From Anagrus nilaparvatae (lineage: Eukaryota > Arthropoda > Insecta > Hymenoptera > Mymaridae), in contig JAKSXM010000263.1 of NCBI GenBank assembly GCA_022575985.1, positions 6,676,001 through 6,740,000 of the forward strand: DNA of 64,000 nucleotides, written 5' to 3'. The notes under the pieces are model-generated. The model did not search any database and was not told where the DNA came from. It saw only the letters and a program-made list of their open reading frames with translations. The position numbers and the translations under genes were made by a program. Positions within the stretch are counted from its first letter, which is position 1, and each line of letters starts with the position of its first letter. Positions 20,346 to 30,836 of the stretch are shown here, one piece after another.

Positions 20346-21100
20346 AGTCCATTTTATCCCTCCTGATTGAAACATCAATCTTAGCCTGTTTAAAGCATTT
20401 TTTTAGATATTAGTTATTTTAATTAAATTTTATTAAATTATATTAAATTGAATTCGGTGAAATTTCCAATTCAATTTAATATAATTTAATATTATCGAAT
20501 TAAAATTAATTCGGGATATTTCCATCCGGGTATTATTATTATTTACTGAAGCTCAGGTTATATAGATACTTAGTATATATCTAAGAATATAATAATAATA
20601 ATAATGTATACTATATTCTTTGGTAGTATAATATATTCGTGCTGTACCCGTATAATCGTTAGATAGAAAGACATAATCATAAGAAGTGTCATATGATAAA
20701 AGGAGAAAACAATATAAAATTTTTTATAAACAAAAATTTTTTTGAACAACATGAAGATTTCAACGGGAACTAATAACAATCTGAAAAAAAAATGATAAAA
20801 GTTAATAGGAAGTAACCGAAAAAACAGTTAATATTTCACAATGTTACAGACAGACAACTTAAGTTAAATAAAAGCATGTAATAATAAAAATTTAAAGTGG
20901 GGTATATTTTACTAAATTCTTAACTAATATTTAAATGCTATCATTGCATAATAATAATTGAATTCACAATATTTATATAAAACAGGAAACTTTTTGAAGA
21001 AAATTTATATTGGTTTATATTCGGCTACAGCAAATACTTATATATGAATGCTATCATTGTATAAAATTTAATTGAAATTACAACATCGCCATAAAACAGA
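20346..21100. other. AT-rich non-coding stretch
   Basis: I see no gene or ordered structure, apart from a short inverted 'aattaaattttattaaatta' region around 20410-20510 and a (aat)n run near 20585. Confidence 0.4.
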
Positions 21101-21109
21101 GAAGTATTC

Positions 21110-21437
21110 GGGTCTACCCGGAACCTACACATTTCGATCTTGCTCATCTATTTTCTTACACATTTTATTATACGAAAAAAATATTACACATTAAATAAAT
21201 TACCAAAATAAATCTTACACAAGTGTAGGAAAATTTATAATTAAATATTTTATATATTTTAATTGTAAAACAATATGAAAATTATAAAAATATATAAAAT
21301 ATTTAATTATTAATTTTCCTACACTTGTGTAAGATTTATTTTGGTAATTTATTTAATGTGTAATATTTTTTTCGTGTAATAAAATCTGTAAGAAAATAGA
21401 TGTACAAGATCAAAATGTGTAGGTTCCGGGTAGACCC
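21110..21437. mobile_element. 328-bp palindromic MITE with 8-bp target duplication
   Basis: The element begins GGGTCTACCCGGAACC and ends with the reverse complement GGTTCCGGGTAGACCC. The arms (about 150 bp) are almost perfectly complementary around an AT-rich centre. AAGTATTC occurs directly on both sides (21102-21109 and 21438-21445), a clean 8-bp target duplication as made by hAT-type transposases. A half copy lies at 23861-24012. Confidence 0.9.
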
Positions 21438-22029
21438 AAGTATTCGAAGTAAATTTTTTAATGGGGTCTATGAAAATAAAATAAAGTAGCTTATTTTCTG
21501 CCAAATTATTATTAAAATATTATATATTTAGTTTATATTGAGTATAATAAGTATTATTTTTTTCATTATAAAATATATCTAATTATTTTGAATGTTAATA
21601 CTGTGTAACTATTATTTAAAAATTTCTGTCTTCTGATTTATTTAACTCGATTTTTTTTTCTATGATTTTAATTAATGATTTTAATTTTAATTTAGTTTAT
21701 AATTTTTATCTTATTTTTATTCCAATTTCTACTGAAACGTTATCTTGAAATGTGCTTATAATAGACAAAAATGATATTCAAATCATCTAATATTTTTATA
21801 TGCATAGAATTTTCAACTGAAAAATTATCTTTACTCATAAATTTAAAAATTTACGAATCAATATGAAAAAGTTTATATTTTTACCTAAATTTATCATATC
21901 GTCTAAATGAATTTTTAATTCATCAAAGGCATTTTATGCCTTTTGTTTTTTCTTGCTCTAAGTTTAATTTTTATTACTTATGGCAAGAATAAAGTTTTTA
22001 AAAAAAAGTAAGTAATTTCTTAATTGTAG

Positions 22030-22135
22030 ATTGGAAATTCTTGCAATCAATTTTGAAAAATTACCTCAGTTTATACAAAATATGGCTCTAATTTTATCTC
22101 GGCATAGTAACGTTGTAGGGTTTCTTGCTATAGCA
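22030..22135 (+). pseudogene. Candidate exon 1 of an unrecognised host-type gene
   Basis: After a 'cttaattgtag' acceptor the frame reads LEILAINFEKLPQFIQNMAL and continues to ...GFLAIA at a weak GTTTGT donor. The composition, alternating hydrophobic helices, suggests an alpha-helical repeat protein. It joins the block at 22212 in phase. Taken with the next blocks, I weakly suspect a HEAT-type protein such as tuberin (TSC2), but I cannot confirm it. Confidence 0.4.
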
Positions 22136-22211
22136 GTTTGTTTTATAGTTTGTAAATTTAATTTTGTTTTATAATTATAATAATTTTTTAATTATTTTTT
22201 ATTTATTACAG

Positions 22212-22389
22212 ATTGAAGATAAAAATTTCAGACCAGCTGATTCGTTACATAATGTATTTAAAAATATTCCTACAAAGTATACATTTTCTGATTTTCAACT
22301 ACTTTTTTTTTCCTATATGAGAATCATTGACTTCATATCATGCTCATTTTGATTCAAGTACTCAACAACGTTTAATAAAATATTTTGAA
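22212..22389 (+). pseudogene. Candidate exon 2 of the same gene, frameshifted
   Basis: The acceptor is 'atttattacag' and the donor is GTGAGT at 22390. The frame starts IEDKNFRPADSLHNVFKNIP and carries on to SDFQLLFF. It then has to shift around a T-run (about 22303-22311) and an extra few bases to read SLTSYHAHFDSSTQQRLIKY before the donor. The frameshift may be a pseudogene lesion or a homopolymer error in the sequence. Confidence 0.45.
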
Positions 22390-22442
22390 GTGAGTAAAAT
22401 CAAATGAAATTTTTTTAAAATATAATATTCAAATTTTTATTT

Positions 22443-22589
22443 GACGGATGGCCTGAGAACGCTTTGTGTAAGTCAAATAGTTTAATAACTTGCGCTATGG
22501 AAATGAAAAATACAATGAGTAAACTAGTTTCTAACATTTTGTTAAGTTTAATAAATATGTCAGATGCTGTTCTGAAAAAAATTACTTAA
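22443..22589 (+). pseudogene. Candidate exon 3 of the same gene, acceptor lost
   Basis: The frame reads DGWPENALCKSNSLITCAM, then EMKNTMSKLVSNILLSLINM, and meets a stop at 22587-22589. It joins the previous block in phase (...KYFE then DGW...), but no AG precedes it: the base before GAC completes TTTG instead of an acceptor. A possible continuation with TLEF and VVSDIARY appears further on in other frames. I read this as a decaying copy; alternative explanations are sequencing error or non-canonical splicing. Confidence 0.4.
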
Positions 22590-22718
22590 GTTAAATTTTT
22601 TAATAAATATCATGCAATTTTTATACTAACTCTTGAATTTCATTTTGTCGTTGTTAGTGACATTGCAAGATATATTTTTTTTTGGTTTTGCTTCACCTAA
22701 TATGTATAAATTTTGACA

Positions 22719-23756
22719 GTGTCTATTTACACTTACCGTTTTCACACGGTTGTTCCATTCTTCAGATAAAATTCACGGTTTTTCATCTTTTCCGTATGTA
22801 ACCGTACAAAATTACCGTATATAACCGTATGACTCGCAGGTTTAATTATATATGAAAAATTTATATAAAGAATCAACCGTGTTTAACCGTGTCAATATAA
22901 TAAGGAAAAGCTCAGCCGTGTGTAACCGTATAAAAAATGAATTTATAACTACTGCCGTGTTTAACCGTATAAATATTAACAAAAAAGAAGTAAACCGTAA
23001 GTAGCCGTATAACAATTAATTTGAAACATCAACCGTGTTTAACCGTGTCTTTATAAACATATAATAGATCTACCGTGTGCAACCGTATGATAAATGCTTT
23101 TAAAGAATCAACCGTGACTAGCCGGCCGTATGAAAAATAATTTTAAAAAATCCACCGTGTTTAACCGTTTTAATACAATAAATAACAGCTCAACCGTTTA
23201 TGATCTTATGAAAAATGAATTGATAGCTTCTGCCGTTTTTAACCGTACGTACTCTATATATTAGCTCACTCAAAGGGCCTTCGGCCCCTTTTTGTAAAAA
23301 TAAATTTTAACTAAATTAAATTATTGACAGAAATATTGAATGACAGCTTATAAGGGGGCCGAAGGCCCCATGCGCCAATATTATGCACTTTTAATAATTC
23401 TTTTTTTTTTAACGGCCGTATTTATACATTAAATTTTTATACGGTTACACACGGCAAGCATTTTTCATACGGCTAGACACGGTTGATCTCTTTTCCGTTA
23501 ACAGTGCTACGGTTCAACACGCGGCTGCAACTATAAATTCATTTTTCATACGGTTACACACGGCTGAGCTCATTTTATTACTATATTGACACGGCTAAAA
23601 ACGGCGGAAAATGTAAAACAAATTTTTATATGGCTAGACACGGCAGAAGTTTGGCTTATTTGTAAGTCACACGCATATACACGGAAAAGATGAAAACCCG
23701 TGAATTTTATCTGAGAAACGAAATGCCGTGTGGAAACAGTAAGTGTAAATAGACAC
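22719..23756. mobile_element. Inverted-repeat element built of ~39-40 bp CCGTGT..AACCGT repeats
   Basis: Termini are GTGTCTATTTACACTTA and its exact reverse complement. The outermost ~90 bp are inverted copies of each other. Inside, the left half carries ten copies of a core like 'ccgtgtttaaccgtat' starting at 22874, 22913, 22953, 22991, 23030, 23071, 23109, 23153, 23191 and 23231. The right half has the complementary core 'atacggttacacacgg' at about 40-bp steps (23467, 23508, 23549, 23588, 23629, 23668). Between them are two GC hairpins, 'gggccttcggcccc' and 'ggggccgaaggcccc'. This resembles Foldback/Galileo-type design. AAATTTT occurs near both ends, but with a 4-base offset on the left. 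Confidence 0.8.
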
Positions 23757-23860
23757 AAATTTTATTATGAATTTTTTAAATAAAAATTATCAAAACGATT
23801 TGGTAAATCAAGTATTAGAATTCAGAGCTTAAAAATTTTATGGTATATTATATAATATGA

Positions 23861-24012
23861 GCCTACCCGGAACCATCACGTTTTGATCTTGCACATCTGT
23901 TTTCTTACATATTTTCTTACACGAAAAAAGTAATACACATTAAATTACCAAAATAAATCTTACACAAATGTAGGAAAATTAATAATTAAATATTTTATAT
24001 ATTTTAATTGGG
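23861..24012. mobile_element. Half copy of the 328-bp MITE
   Basis: The stretch starts 'gcctacccggaacc' and follows the left arm of the element at 21110 through 'aaataaatcttacacaaatg' and 'attaaatattttatatattt', then stops at the position of the axis. The second arm is absent. Confidence 0.75.
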
Positions 24013-24314
24013 AAAAAATAGTATCTACGGACACTTCGCCTGTTTGGCATGATCCACGAGTCCCCGCAAGGCCAAAATCTTAGTTAACCCATTAATGCTC
24101 AAATGGACGTAAACAGAAAGTCTTAAAAAAAAATAGGTTTCTGTATAGATAGAGACTTTTTAATAATATATATATATATGTAGTAAAATTTCATGCTCTT
24201 ACCGAAATTGAAATCTGATTTCACTTGCAACGCTTTTAAATGCCCCAAAAATAGGGGTAATGGGGGTGAAAAAGGGATATAAAAAAATGACGGAAAAAAT
24301 TAGGGGTGTGCGGT

Positions 24315-24420
24315 TACCCGAATTTTCGGGTACCCGAGCTTCGGGTTGGTCCTGGATTTTTTCGGGTCGGGTCGGGTCGGTCTTCGGGTATACCCGAAAA
24401 GCTTCCGAGGTCCGAAGGTA
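24315..24420. repeat. CGGGT/ACCCG-rich repeat
   Basis: Runs of 'cgggtcgggtcgggtcgg' and 'ttcgggtatacccgaa' stand out in AT-rich sequence, with 'gttacccgaattttcgggta' just before. This is probably the end of a short element. It directly precedes the TIR element at 24429. Confidence 0.5.
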
Positions 24421-24428
24421 CTGTTTTT

Positions 24429-26462
24429 AGGCACGATCACTATATATGTAATATATAGATGAAATCGTGCCTTATAATTTTGTCAGGTCAAAAAACGAAA
24501 AGTTCTTAAAATTGTCTAATTTGTGGAGAAATTTGGTCCCCCAGTCATTCCGATGCCTCTAACATGCTTATACTGAAGGTATAAGTGTTAGTATGTATGT
24601 TCGAGAAACTGTACAGAGCAAATTACAAACACAACTCGATGAAACAAAAAAAAAATTGGTACATAATTTTTTGTACAGTATCTAGTTGTGCCTCCTCCAA
24701 TATGACTAAATTTCACCTATTTGTTGTCGAGCAATCACAAAAATACTGATTTCCGTTACCAAAAAAATTAACTAATAATAGTAAATATCTGGAACAACTC
24801 GATGAATCAAAAAAAAATTTGGTACAAAATTTGTTATTTGATATCTAGATTTGCCTCCTCCAGTTTGGCTAAATTTCATTAAGTTGTTGTTGAGTTATCA
24901 CAAAAAAACTGATTTCAAATACCAAAAAAATTAACTAAAATAGTAATAAAATAGGAAATATTTCGAACAACTCAGTCAAACAAATTAAAATTAATTTACA
25001 TAATAAAAAAAATGTTTCTTACATTCATAAAAGTGTCATATGCCATGATTTCAGTTTCAGCATCCCACACGCACCTATTCCGCATCCAGAGTTTTCCATT
25101 AATACAACATTTCAGCAAACTTATAATTTTTATGTTTGTTCACTTCACCTGAATATAGTCATAAAATGAATTTGATTGTTATAAAAATGATAACTTATTA
25201 TATTTTTTTAATTTACTTCCTATTCTTGTCCTAACTAAGTCAGTTATTTGTTTCATCCATTTTTCAGCTTCTTTTGGAGAATAAACTTTTGTCGATAATG
25301 TATCAAACATAACATTATGGATTATTTTCTTTGCTTTTTTTGGCTGGAATCTAGACATTTTTAAGCATATTAAATTACTTTAAGATTAAGAAAAACCATA
25401 AATAAACCTCACCTTTCACTCAGTTTTGCCATAAACATAATTCTAATGCTGAAAAATAAAAAACAAAGAAATTACGTTCTTTATATTAATGTAAAAAAAA
25501 TATTAAAAATTTTTATACTTATCTGAATCAAACTTTTGTTTATTTAATTATATCCACCAAAGAATTCAAAATAAACCTGGAAAAAATAATAACAAATTTA
25601 TAAACACAGCCATTAACCTAGCAGTAGACTAAGTAGACTAACCTAACTACTCCTGAAAGTCTTCTAGTTTAAATTTAAGCGCGTAATTTAAAACAACTTT
25701 TTAAACTTTTTCTACTATTTTTTTTAAAAACGTGGATAAAAATAATAAATAATCTTATATAAATTTGTAAATTTATATTATTTTTAATTATTATTTTTAT
25801 GCAAAATTTTTAAAAAGATGATATAGTAAATTTTATTAAATTAAGTACTCGAATTTAAACTAATACTTGTTTTTCAGCAGTATTGGCTTTTAATTACCTT
25901 ACAATAAGCATACATTGCTGTTAACAAATTTGATATTATCTTTTCTCAGATTAAAACTAATATCTTAAGGCACACAGGTAGAATTTGATTTAGGTAATTA
26001 AAAAATGTTAATATATTCTTTTTAAAGAATATGGGAAATTAAAATTTTTCTTTAATATTTTTCAGGATTAAGAAAGATAAATATATACTTGAAGATTTAG
26101 ATATTTTAATAAAATTTAGAAACTCAAAGTATATTTTATATTTTCACAGCACATTTTAGTAAAGTATCATTAAAAAAAAGTTGGTGCCAGTTTTATTGAT
26201 CAGTAATATTCAGCAAACGATCTTGTTATGGTGAAAAATAAATACGAATAATCTCAACCCTATTATTTATATTAATTAATGCAGATAAAAAATTTTTCTT
26301 TATAAATTTTAAATATTTTTATGTAAATTCGAGTAAGAGAAAAATTTTCGAATAATTATTTATGAATACTTTGAATAACATGTAATAGTTTCCATTTATG
26401 AAGGTATGGATCCCATCAAGGTTATTAAAAAGAAAATACTCAATAAATATGTGATCGTGCCT
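24429..26462 (-). mobile_element. TIR element carrying a Tctex1-type gene fragment, copy 2
   Basis: Same 12-bp termini as copy 1 (24429-24440 and 26451-26462); including outer T/A bases the TIR here extends to about 15 bp. It is collinear with 7047-9064 apart from small indels, for example a 22-bp difference in the intron. Neither the arrays nor the exons that flank copy 1 are present here, so the shared unit is the mobile one. Confidence 0.75.
25023..25358 (-). pseudogene. Tctex1-type light chain gene fragment, second copy
   Basis: Exon 1 runs from the ATG at 25358 to 25217 and contains VYSPKEAEKW, closer to the family consensus YSPEEA than copy 1. The intron (25216-25149) is 68 bp with GT..AG ends. 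Exon 2 (25148-25023) carries RCVWDAETEIMAYDTFMN before a 'gtaag' donor. It has the frameshift shared with copy 1 and a further one-base loss in the block for YKFA..VVL. It is non-coding as it stands. Confidence 0.7.
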
Positions 26463-26509
26463 AAAATAAAAAAGCCTTAGCTTTTTTATAATTCTTTGCG
26501 ATTTTTTCG

Positions 26510-27050
26510 TCTGAAATTTCCCTGGCAATATGAATAAATGAGAAATTTCCATTTACGCTTAAAAAAAGATAAAAAAAGTAAAAAAAATTAAACTAGAAAA
26601 AAAAATTTTTTTTATTACCAATAGTCATTAATTTGCAAATTCAGTAAGGAAATAAATAAATTTGCATTCTTTTTGATACTTATTCTTAGTATGCTGTATT
26701 TTTATTAAAAAATAGTATTAACTATGTTTTAAATAATGCAGAAATTTATTAATAAAAAATAAAATAATTTGCATTAAAAAACCTCGTAGAAATTATTTTT
26801 ATAATGAAAATTACAGTTAAAAAATTTTTAAATTTAAAATTTTGAAATAGGTGTTCAGAAACGATTTATATTATAAAATTTAATATACAATTTATTGAAT
26901 TCAAATAAAGTATTGAATATTAAAATTTTTAATTATTAAAATAAATAATTAATAAATATTTCAATATTTTTATAAATAGCAATACTTTATTCATGTGAAA
27001 TAAATACTAAATTTTAAATAAATAATTTTATTCTGGACAAAATATAGGTA
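26510..27050. other. AT-rich non-coding stretch
   Basis: No gene, RNA or ordered repeat is recognisable. It separates the TIR element from the next palindrome. Confidence 0.4.
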
Positions 27051-27055
27051 TATAT

Positions 27056-28377
27056 TAGACTGACAAAAAAAAAACGACTTTTCGATTTTTTAAGGTGCTC
27101 AAGCGTTTTTGGGTACTACTTTATGAAAAAAAAGCCCTACATAAACCGCATCTAAAAATATTTAGTCGTTGGACAGCGCCAAAACGTTTTCAATTTTTGA
27201 AAATTGGTTCAGGAGCGTCAGGGGGGATTACGGCTACTAAATTTAAAAGGCAACAAAAAAATAAAACTTCGGGGGGTATTTCATAGTTTTTTTGGTCACT
27301 AAAAACGATGGAATCGTTTATTTTGAATTATTTCTTTAAGGCAAAAATTTATGAGCTAATTTCGGTCTTAAAAATATCAAAAATTGGACAGTTTTTGGTG
27401 TCAAAAACATGCTACGGACTAAAAAATGTTTAGAAATTATTTTAAAGGGGCATTTCGAATGATAATTGGGTCACTATAAACGATGAAATCGGTTATTTTC
27501 ATTTATTCTTTACGGATTCAGAGTTATGCGCCAAATATTGTAGCTTGATTTCCCAAATTTAGCATTTTTTTGAGTTAAATGACTGTCAAGCGTACAGAGA
27601 ACTTTTTTGAGCCTCTAGAAAGGTAAGTTATCATAGTTTTGTGTTTTTTGAACACCGATGCATTGGTTGCTTAGATTTTTTTATATATTTTTATTATTTT
27701 ATTATTTTTATCATTTAAAATTATTTTATTATTTTTATTATTTTTATTATTTTTATTTTTTTATGTATTTTTTTATTTATTTATTATTTTTTTATTACAA
27801 CCAATGCATCGGTGTTCAAAAAACACAAAACTATGATAACTTACCTTTCTAGAGGCTCAAAAAAGTTCTTTGTACGCTTGACAATCATTTAACTCAAAAA
27901 AATGCTAAATTTGGGAAATCAAGCTACAATATTTGGCGCATAACTCTGAATCCGTAAAGAATAAATGAAAATAACCGATTTCATCGTTTTTAGTGACCCA
28001 ATGATCAATCGAAATGCCCCTTTAAAATAATTTCTAAACATTTTTTTGTCCGCAGCATGTTTTTGACGCCGAAAGTAGCTCATATCTTTTTGCCTTAAAG
28101 AAATAATTCAAAATAAACGATTCCATCGTTTTTAGTGACCAAAAAAACTATGAAATACCCCCTGAAGTTTTATTTCTTTGTTGCCTTTTAAATTTAGTAG
28201 CTGTAATCCCCCCCGACGCTCCTGAACCAATTTTCAAAAATCAAAAACGCTTTGGCGCTGTCCAACGACTAAATATTTTTAGATGCGGTTTATGTAGGGC
28301 TTTTTTTTCATAAAGCAGTACCCAAAAACGCTTGAGCACCTTAAAAAATGGAAAAGTCTTTTTTTTTTGTCAGTCTA
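27056..28377. mobile_element. 1.3-kb palindromic element with 8-bp target duplication, copy A
   Basis: Termini are TAGACTGACAAAAAA and its reverse complement. GTATATAT flanks it exactly on both sides (27048-27055 and 28378-28385). Arms of about 600 bp pair closely, and the AT-rich centre (27670-27795) is bracketed by 'aacaccgatgcattggttgc' and its complement. The outer ~560 bp of each arm match the arms of the element at 51058. Plus-strand open frames near 27.1-27.3 kb come from arm sequence and repeat in the other copy, but they lack protein-like features. The hAT superfamily is inferred from the duplication length. Confidence 0.9.
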
Positions 28378-28379
28378 GT

Positions 28380-28892
28380 ATATATACATATACCTATCTA
28401 TTTTCATCTCTACCTACTCCTTTTAAAGAGCTTTATTATTAAGTATCTTTCACTCCATGTAAATTGAAAATATAATTATTATTAAAAATAATTAATATTA
28501 TCTGCATAATTGTATATCATAGCTTTTTCAATTAATATTAATAAATAATCAATAAAATGTACATTACATATACTTTCTACTGATTTGAAAATTCGCGCCA
28601 CTTGAGCATAATATTATATTAATTGTGTATAGTTGTAATATATAATTGTGCCGAAACAAATGGATTTACATAGTCATGTAATAATTTTAAAAATTAAAAT
28701 ATCAATAAGGAGTTTATTTTATTTTTTTAAAAATGATTGTACCTATACAAAAGTGAAATTAAAAAACGAACGCTATTGTGCTCTTTGGCTATAGTTTCTG
28801 TAGCCAAACCTGTAGCCCCACTCCGTTAACTGCGAGGTTAAAGGCTTAAATTTTTGAAATAGACGACATTCATTCAAATAAGTTTTTCAGCA
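28380..28892. other. Non-coding; possible LINE 5' region at the end
   Basis: AT-rich with no gene. The last ~120 bases, richer in GC from about 28770, may belong to the 5' untranslated part of the LINE that follows. Confidence 0.35.
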
Positions 28893-30836
28893 GTGCAAAA
28901 AATTTTAAAATGTCTGAAGAAGAAATTAGTAAGCAATTATCATCCAGCCTTTCGGAATTTAAATAATAATAAATTGACTTTAAAAAACGATAATTTTAAA
29001 AAGAGGCCTCGTTTAAGTCTTTTAACTCTGAAAAAACCAATAGCTAGTACAGACAATAGCAGTACAGTAACAAACTCGCTAACTAACCAAAATACTAAAG
29101 TGAACAGCACTGACAAAGACGAAAACATCACAACAACGCGCAATGAATGACTAAAGGACACATGCAACGACACATTTAAGACTGGATTTGTCAATGCAGC
29201 GTCACTTAAACGCCATTTCAAGCAATTTCGTGAATTACTTGAGGATGATTCATCCTATCATGTGATGGGAGTTGCTGAATCTCGTTTTGGTGATGCTGTT
29301 GATGACAATATCGTAGCAATTAAGGGATACAGTTTGATCAGGCAAGATCGTAACACCCAAGGTGGTGGGGTCGTTTTATACATTAAAAACAACTTAAGAG
29401 CCAAGGTTTTAGCACGATCCAATACAACACAAAAAGGCAAACCCACTTGCTTTGAATACATAATGTGTCGCATTTCAGGCAAGGAAACTCCACCTATCTT
29501 TGTCTGCGTAATATATCGTCCATCTTATGTCCCCTTTGATGAAGATCTTCAGTTTTTATCTAACTTAAGGGACCTAAGCTCCAACTATAGTCATAAAATA
29601 ATCATGGGTGATCTAAATATTGACATGCTTAATAATAGCAGCAATACTGTTTCTCTTAAAAATCTATTTAGTGAGTTATCACTCCGCTTAATAAATCATC
29701 AAAAAACTCGTCGCCCACCAGGCTCCAGCATATGCAATACCTGGATTGATGTTATGTGTGTGGATAATAATGATACAGTCCTCAACTACCACAATAAAAT
29801 TCCACCTTTTTTAAGTGACCATAATCTCATTGATGTAGAGATTAAAATTTTCATTCCCAAAATTCCTAAGGAGAGTTTCTCTTACAGGAAACTAAACAGC
29901 ATAACTCCTGAAGCTATTAACGAGGAACTGTCTCAGTCTGATTGGTCAGCATTTGATACTAATTTTCACTTAGACTCTGCTGTCTCCATTCTTAGCGATA
30001 ACCTACAGGCTGCTATTGACAAACTGGCCCCACTTAAAACTATTAACCCTAAAAAACACAAACATCCGTGGATTGATGATAAGCTGAACTTTCTAATACT
30101 AAAGCGTAAATCCATCGAACGCCGATATCTAAATTCAAAAAATGCTTCTTTACTAACAGACATACTTCAACTTACTGAGGAAATTGAGTCCCTTTCTGAA
30201 GTTGCGCATAACACATTTTTACGTACAAGACTTGACGAAGCAATTGACAACAAACGTGACATTTGGCGGGAAATGAGACACTTGGGACTGTTACCTTGTC
30301 CACGTAGTGATCTCCATGGATTTTCTCCGGATGATCTCAATATTTATTTTGCTGGAGTTTTAACTTCAACAACAGAAAATATTGATGAAACTAACGAGTT
30401 GATTAGTTCAGCATCTAATGATGGGTTTAATTTTACAGAGGTAACCCTACAGGATGTAATTCTTGCAGTAGCCCACTTTTCTTCACAGGCTACTGGTACT
30501 GATGGTATACCTCATAAGATAATAGCAAAGTCACTTCCTGTTATTGGCCCATTATTGGTCAAGCTCTTTAATGCATCTCTAACAGAAGGGATCTTCCCTA
30601 CAGCTTGGAAAAAATCACTGTTGACAGCTATTAAAAAGATTTCAGTCCCATCTACACCATCAGACTTCCGCCCTGTTGCTCTTCTTTGTTTCTTGGCAAA
30701 AGTACTCGAAAAACTAGCGCATGACCAGATAACCAGTTACATTAGACAGAACAGGTTGATTGACCCATTACAGACTGGCTTTAGACCCTACAGTAGTACA
30801 GAAACAGCTCTACTAAAAATTAACAGAGGACATTAG
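28893..30836 (+). pseudogene. LINE ORF2, endonuclease and start of RT
   Basis: A single frame is open across this region except for a TGA at 29148-29150. After it come KTGFVNAASLKRHFKQF and GVAESRFGD (endonuclease E motif), GGGVVLYIKNN, then the IYRPSYVPF and IIMGDLNIDML blocks and a SDHNLIDVEI end motif at about residues 184-193. These are the catalytic landmarks of an APE-type endonuclease. A linker follows with PWIDDKLN. The RT begins with TGTDGIPHKIIAKSLP and ends at FRPYSSTETALLKI. The frame then breaks near 30828. Confidence 0.85.

Noticed and set aside
22874..23240. CRISPR-like look of the 39-40 bp CCGTGT repeats
   Set aside because: Repeats are degenerate, lie in an inverted arrangement inside TIRs, and the context is eukaryotic.
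27095..27286. Plus-strand frame with KKALHKPHLKIFSRWTA-type sequence, nearly repeated at 51097
   Set aside because: The repetition is due to the shared palindrome arms, not to selection on a protein. The arms' mirror side and the non-protein-like composition argue against a gene.
29258..29482. Minus-strand frames across the LINE ORF at 28.9-32 kb
   Set aside because: They are antisense shadows of the well-supported endonuclease/RT frame.
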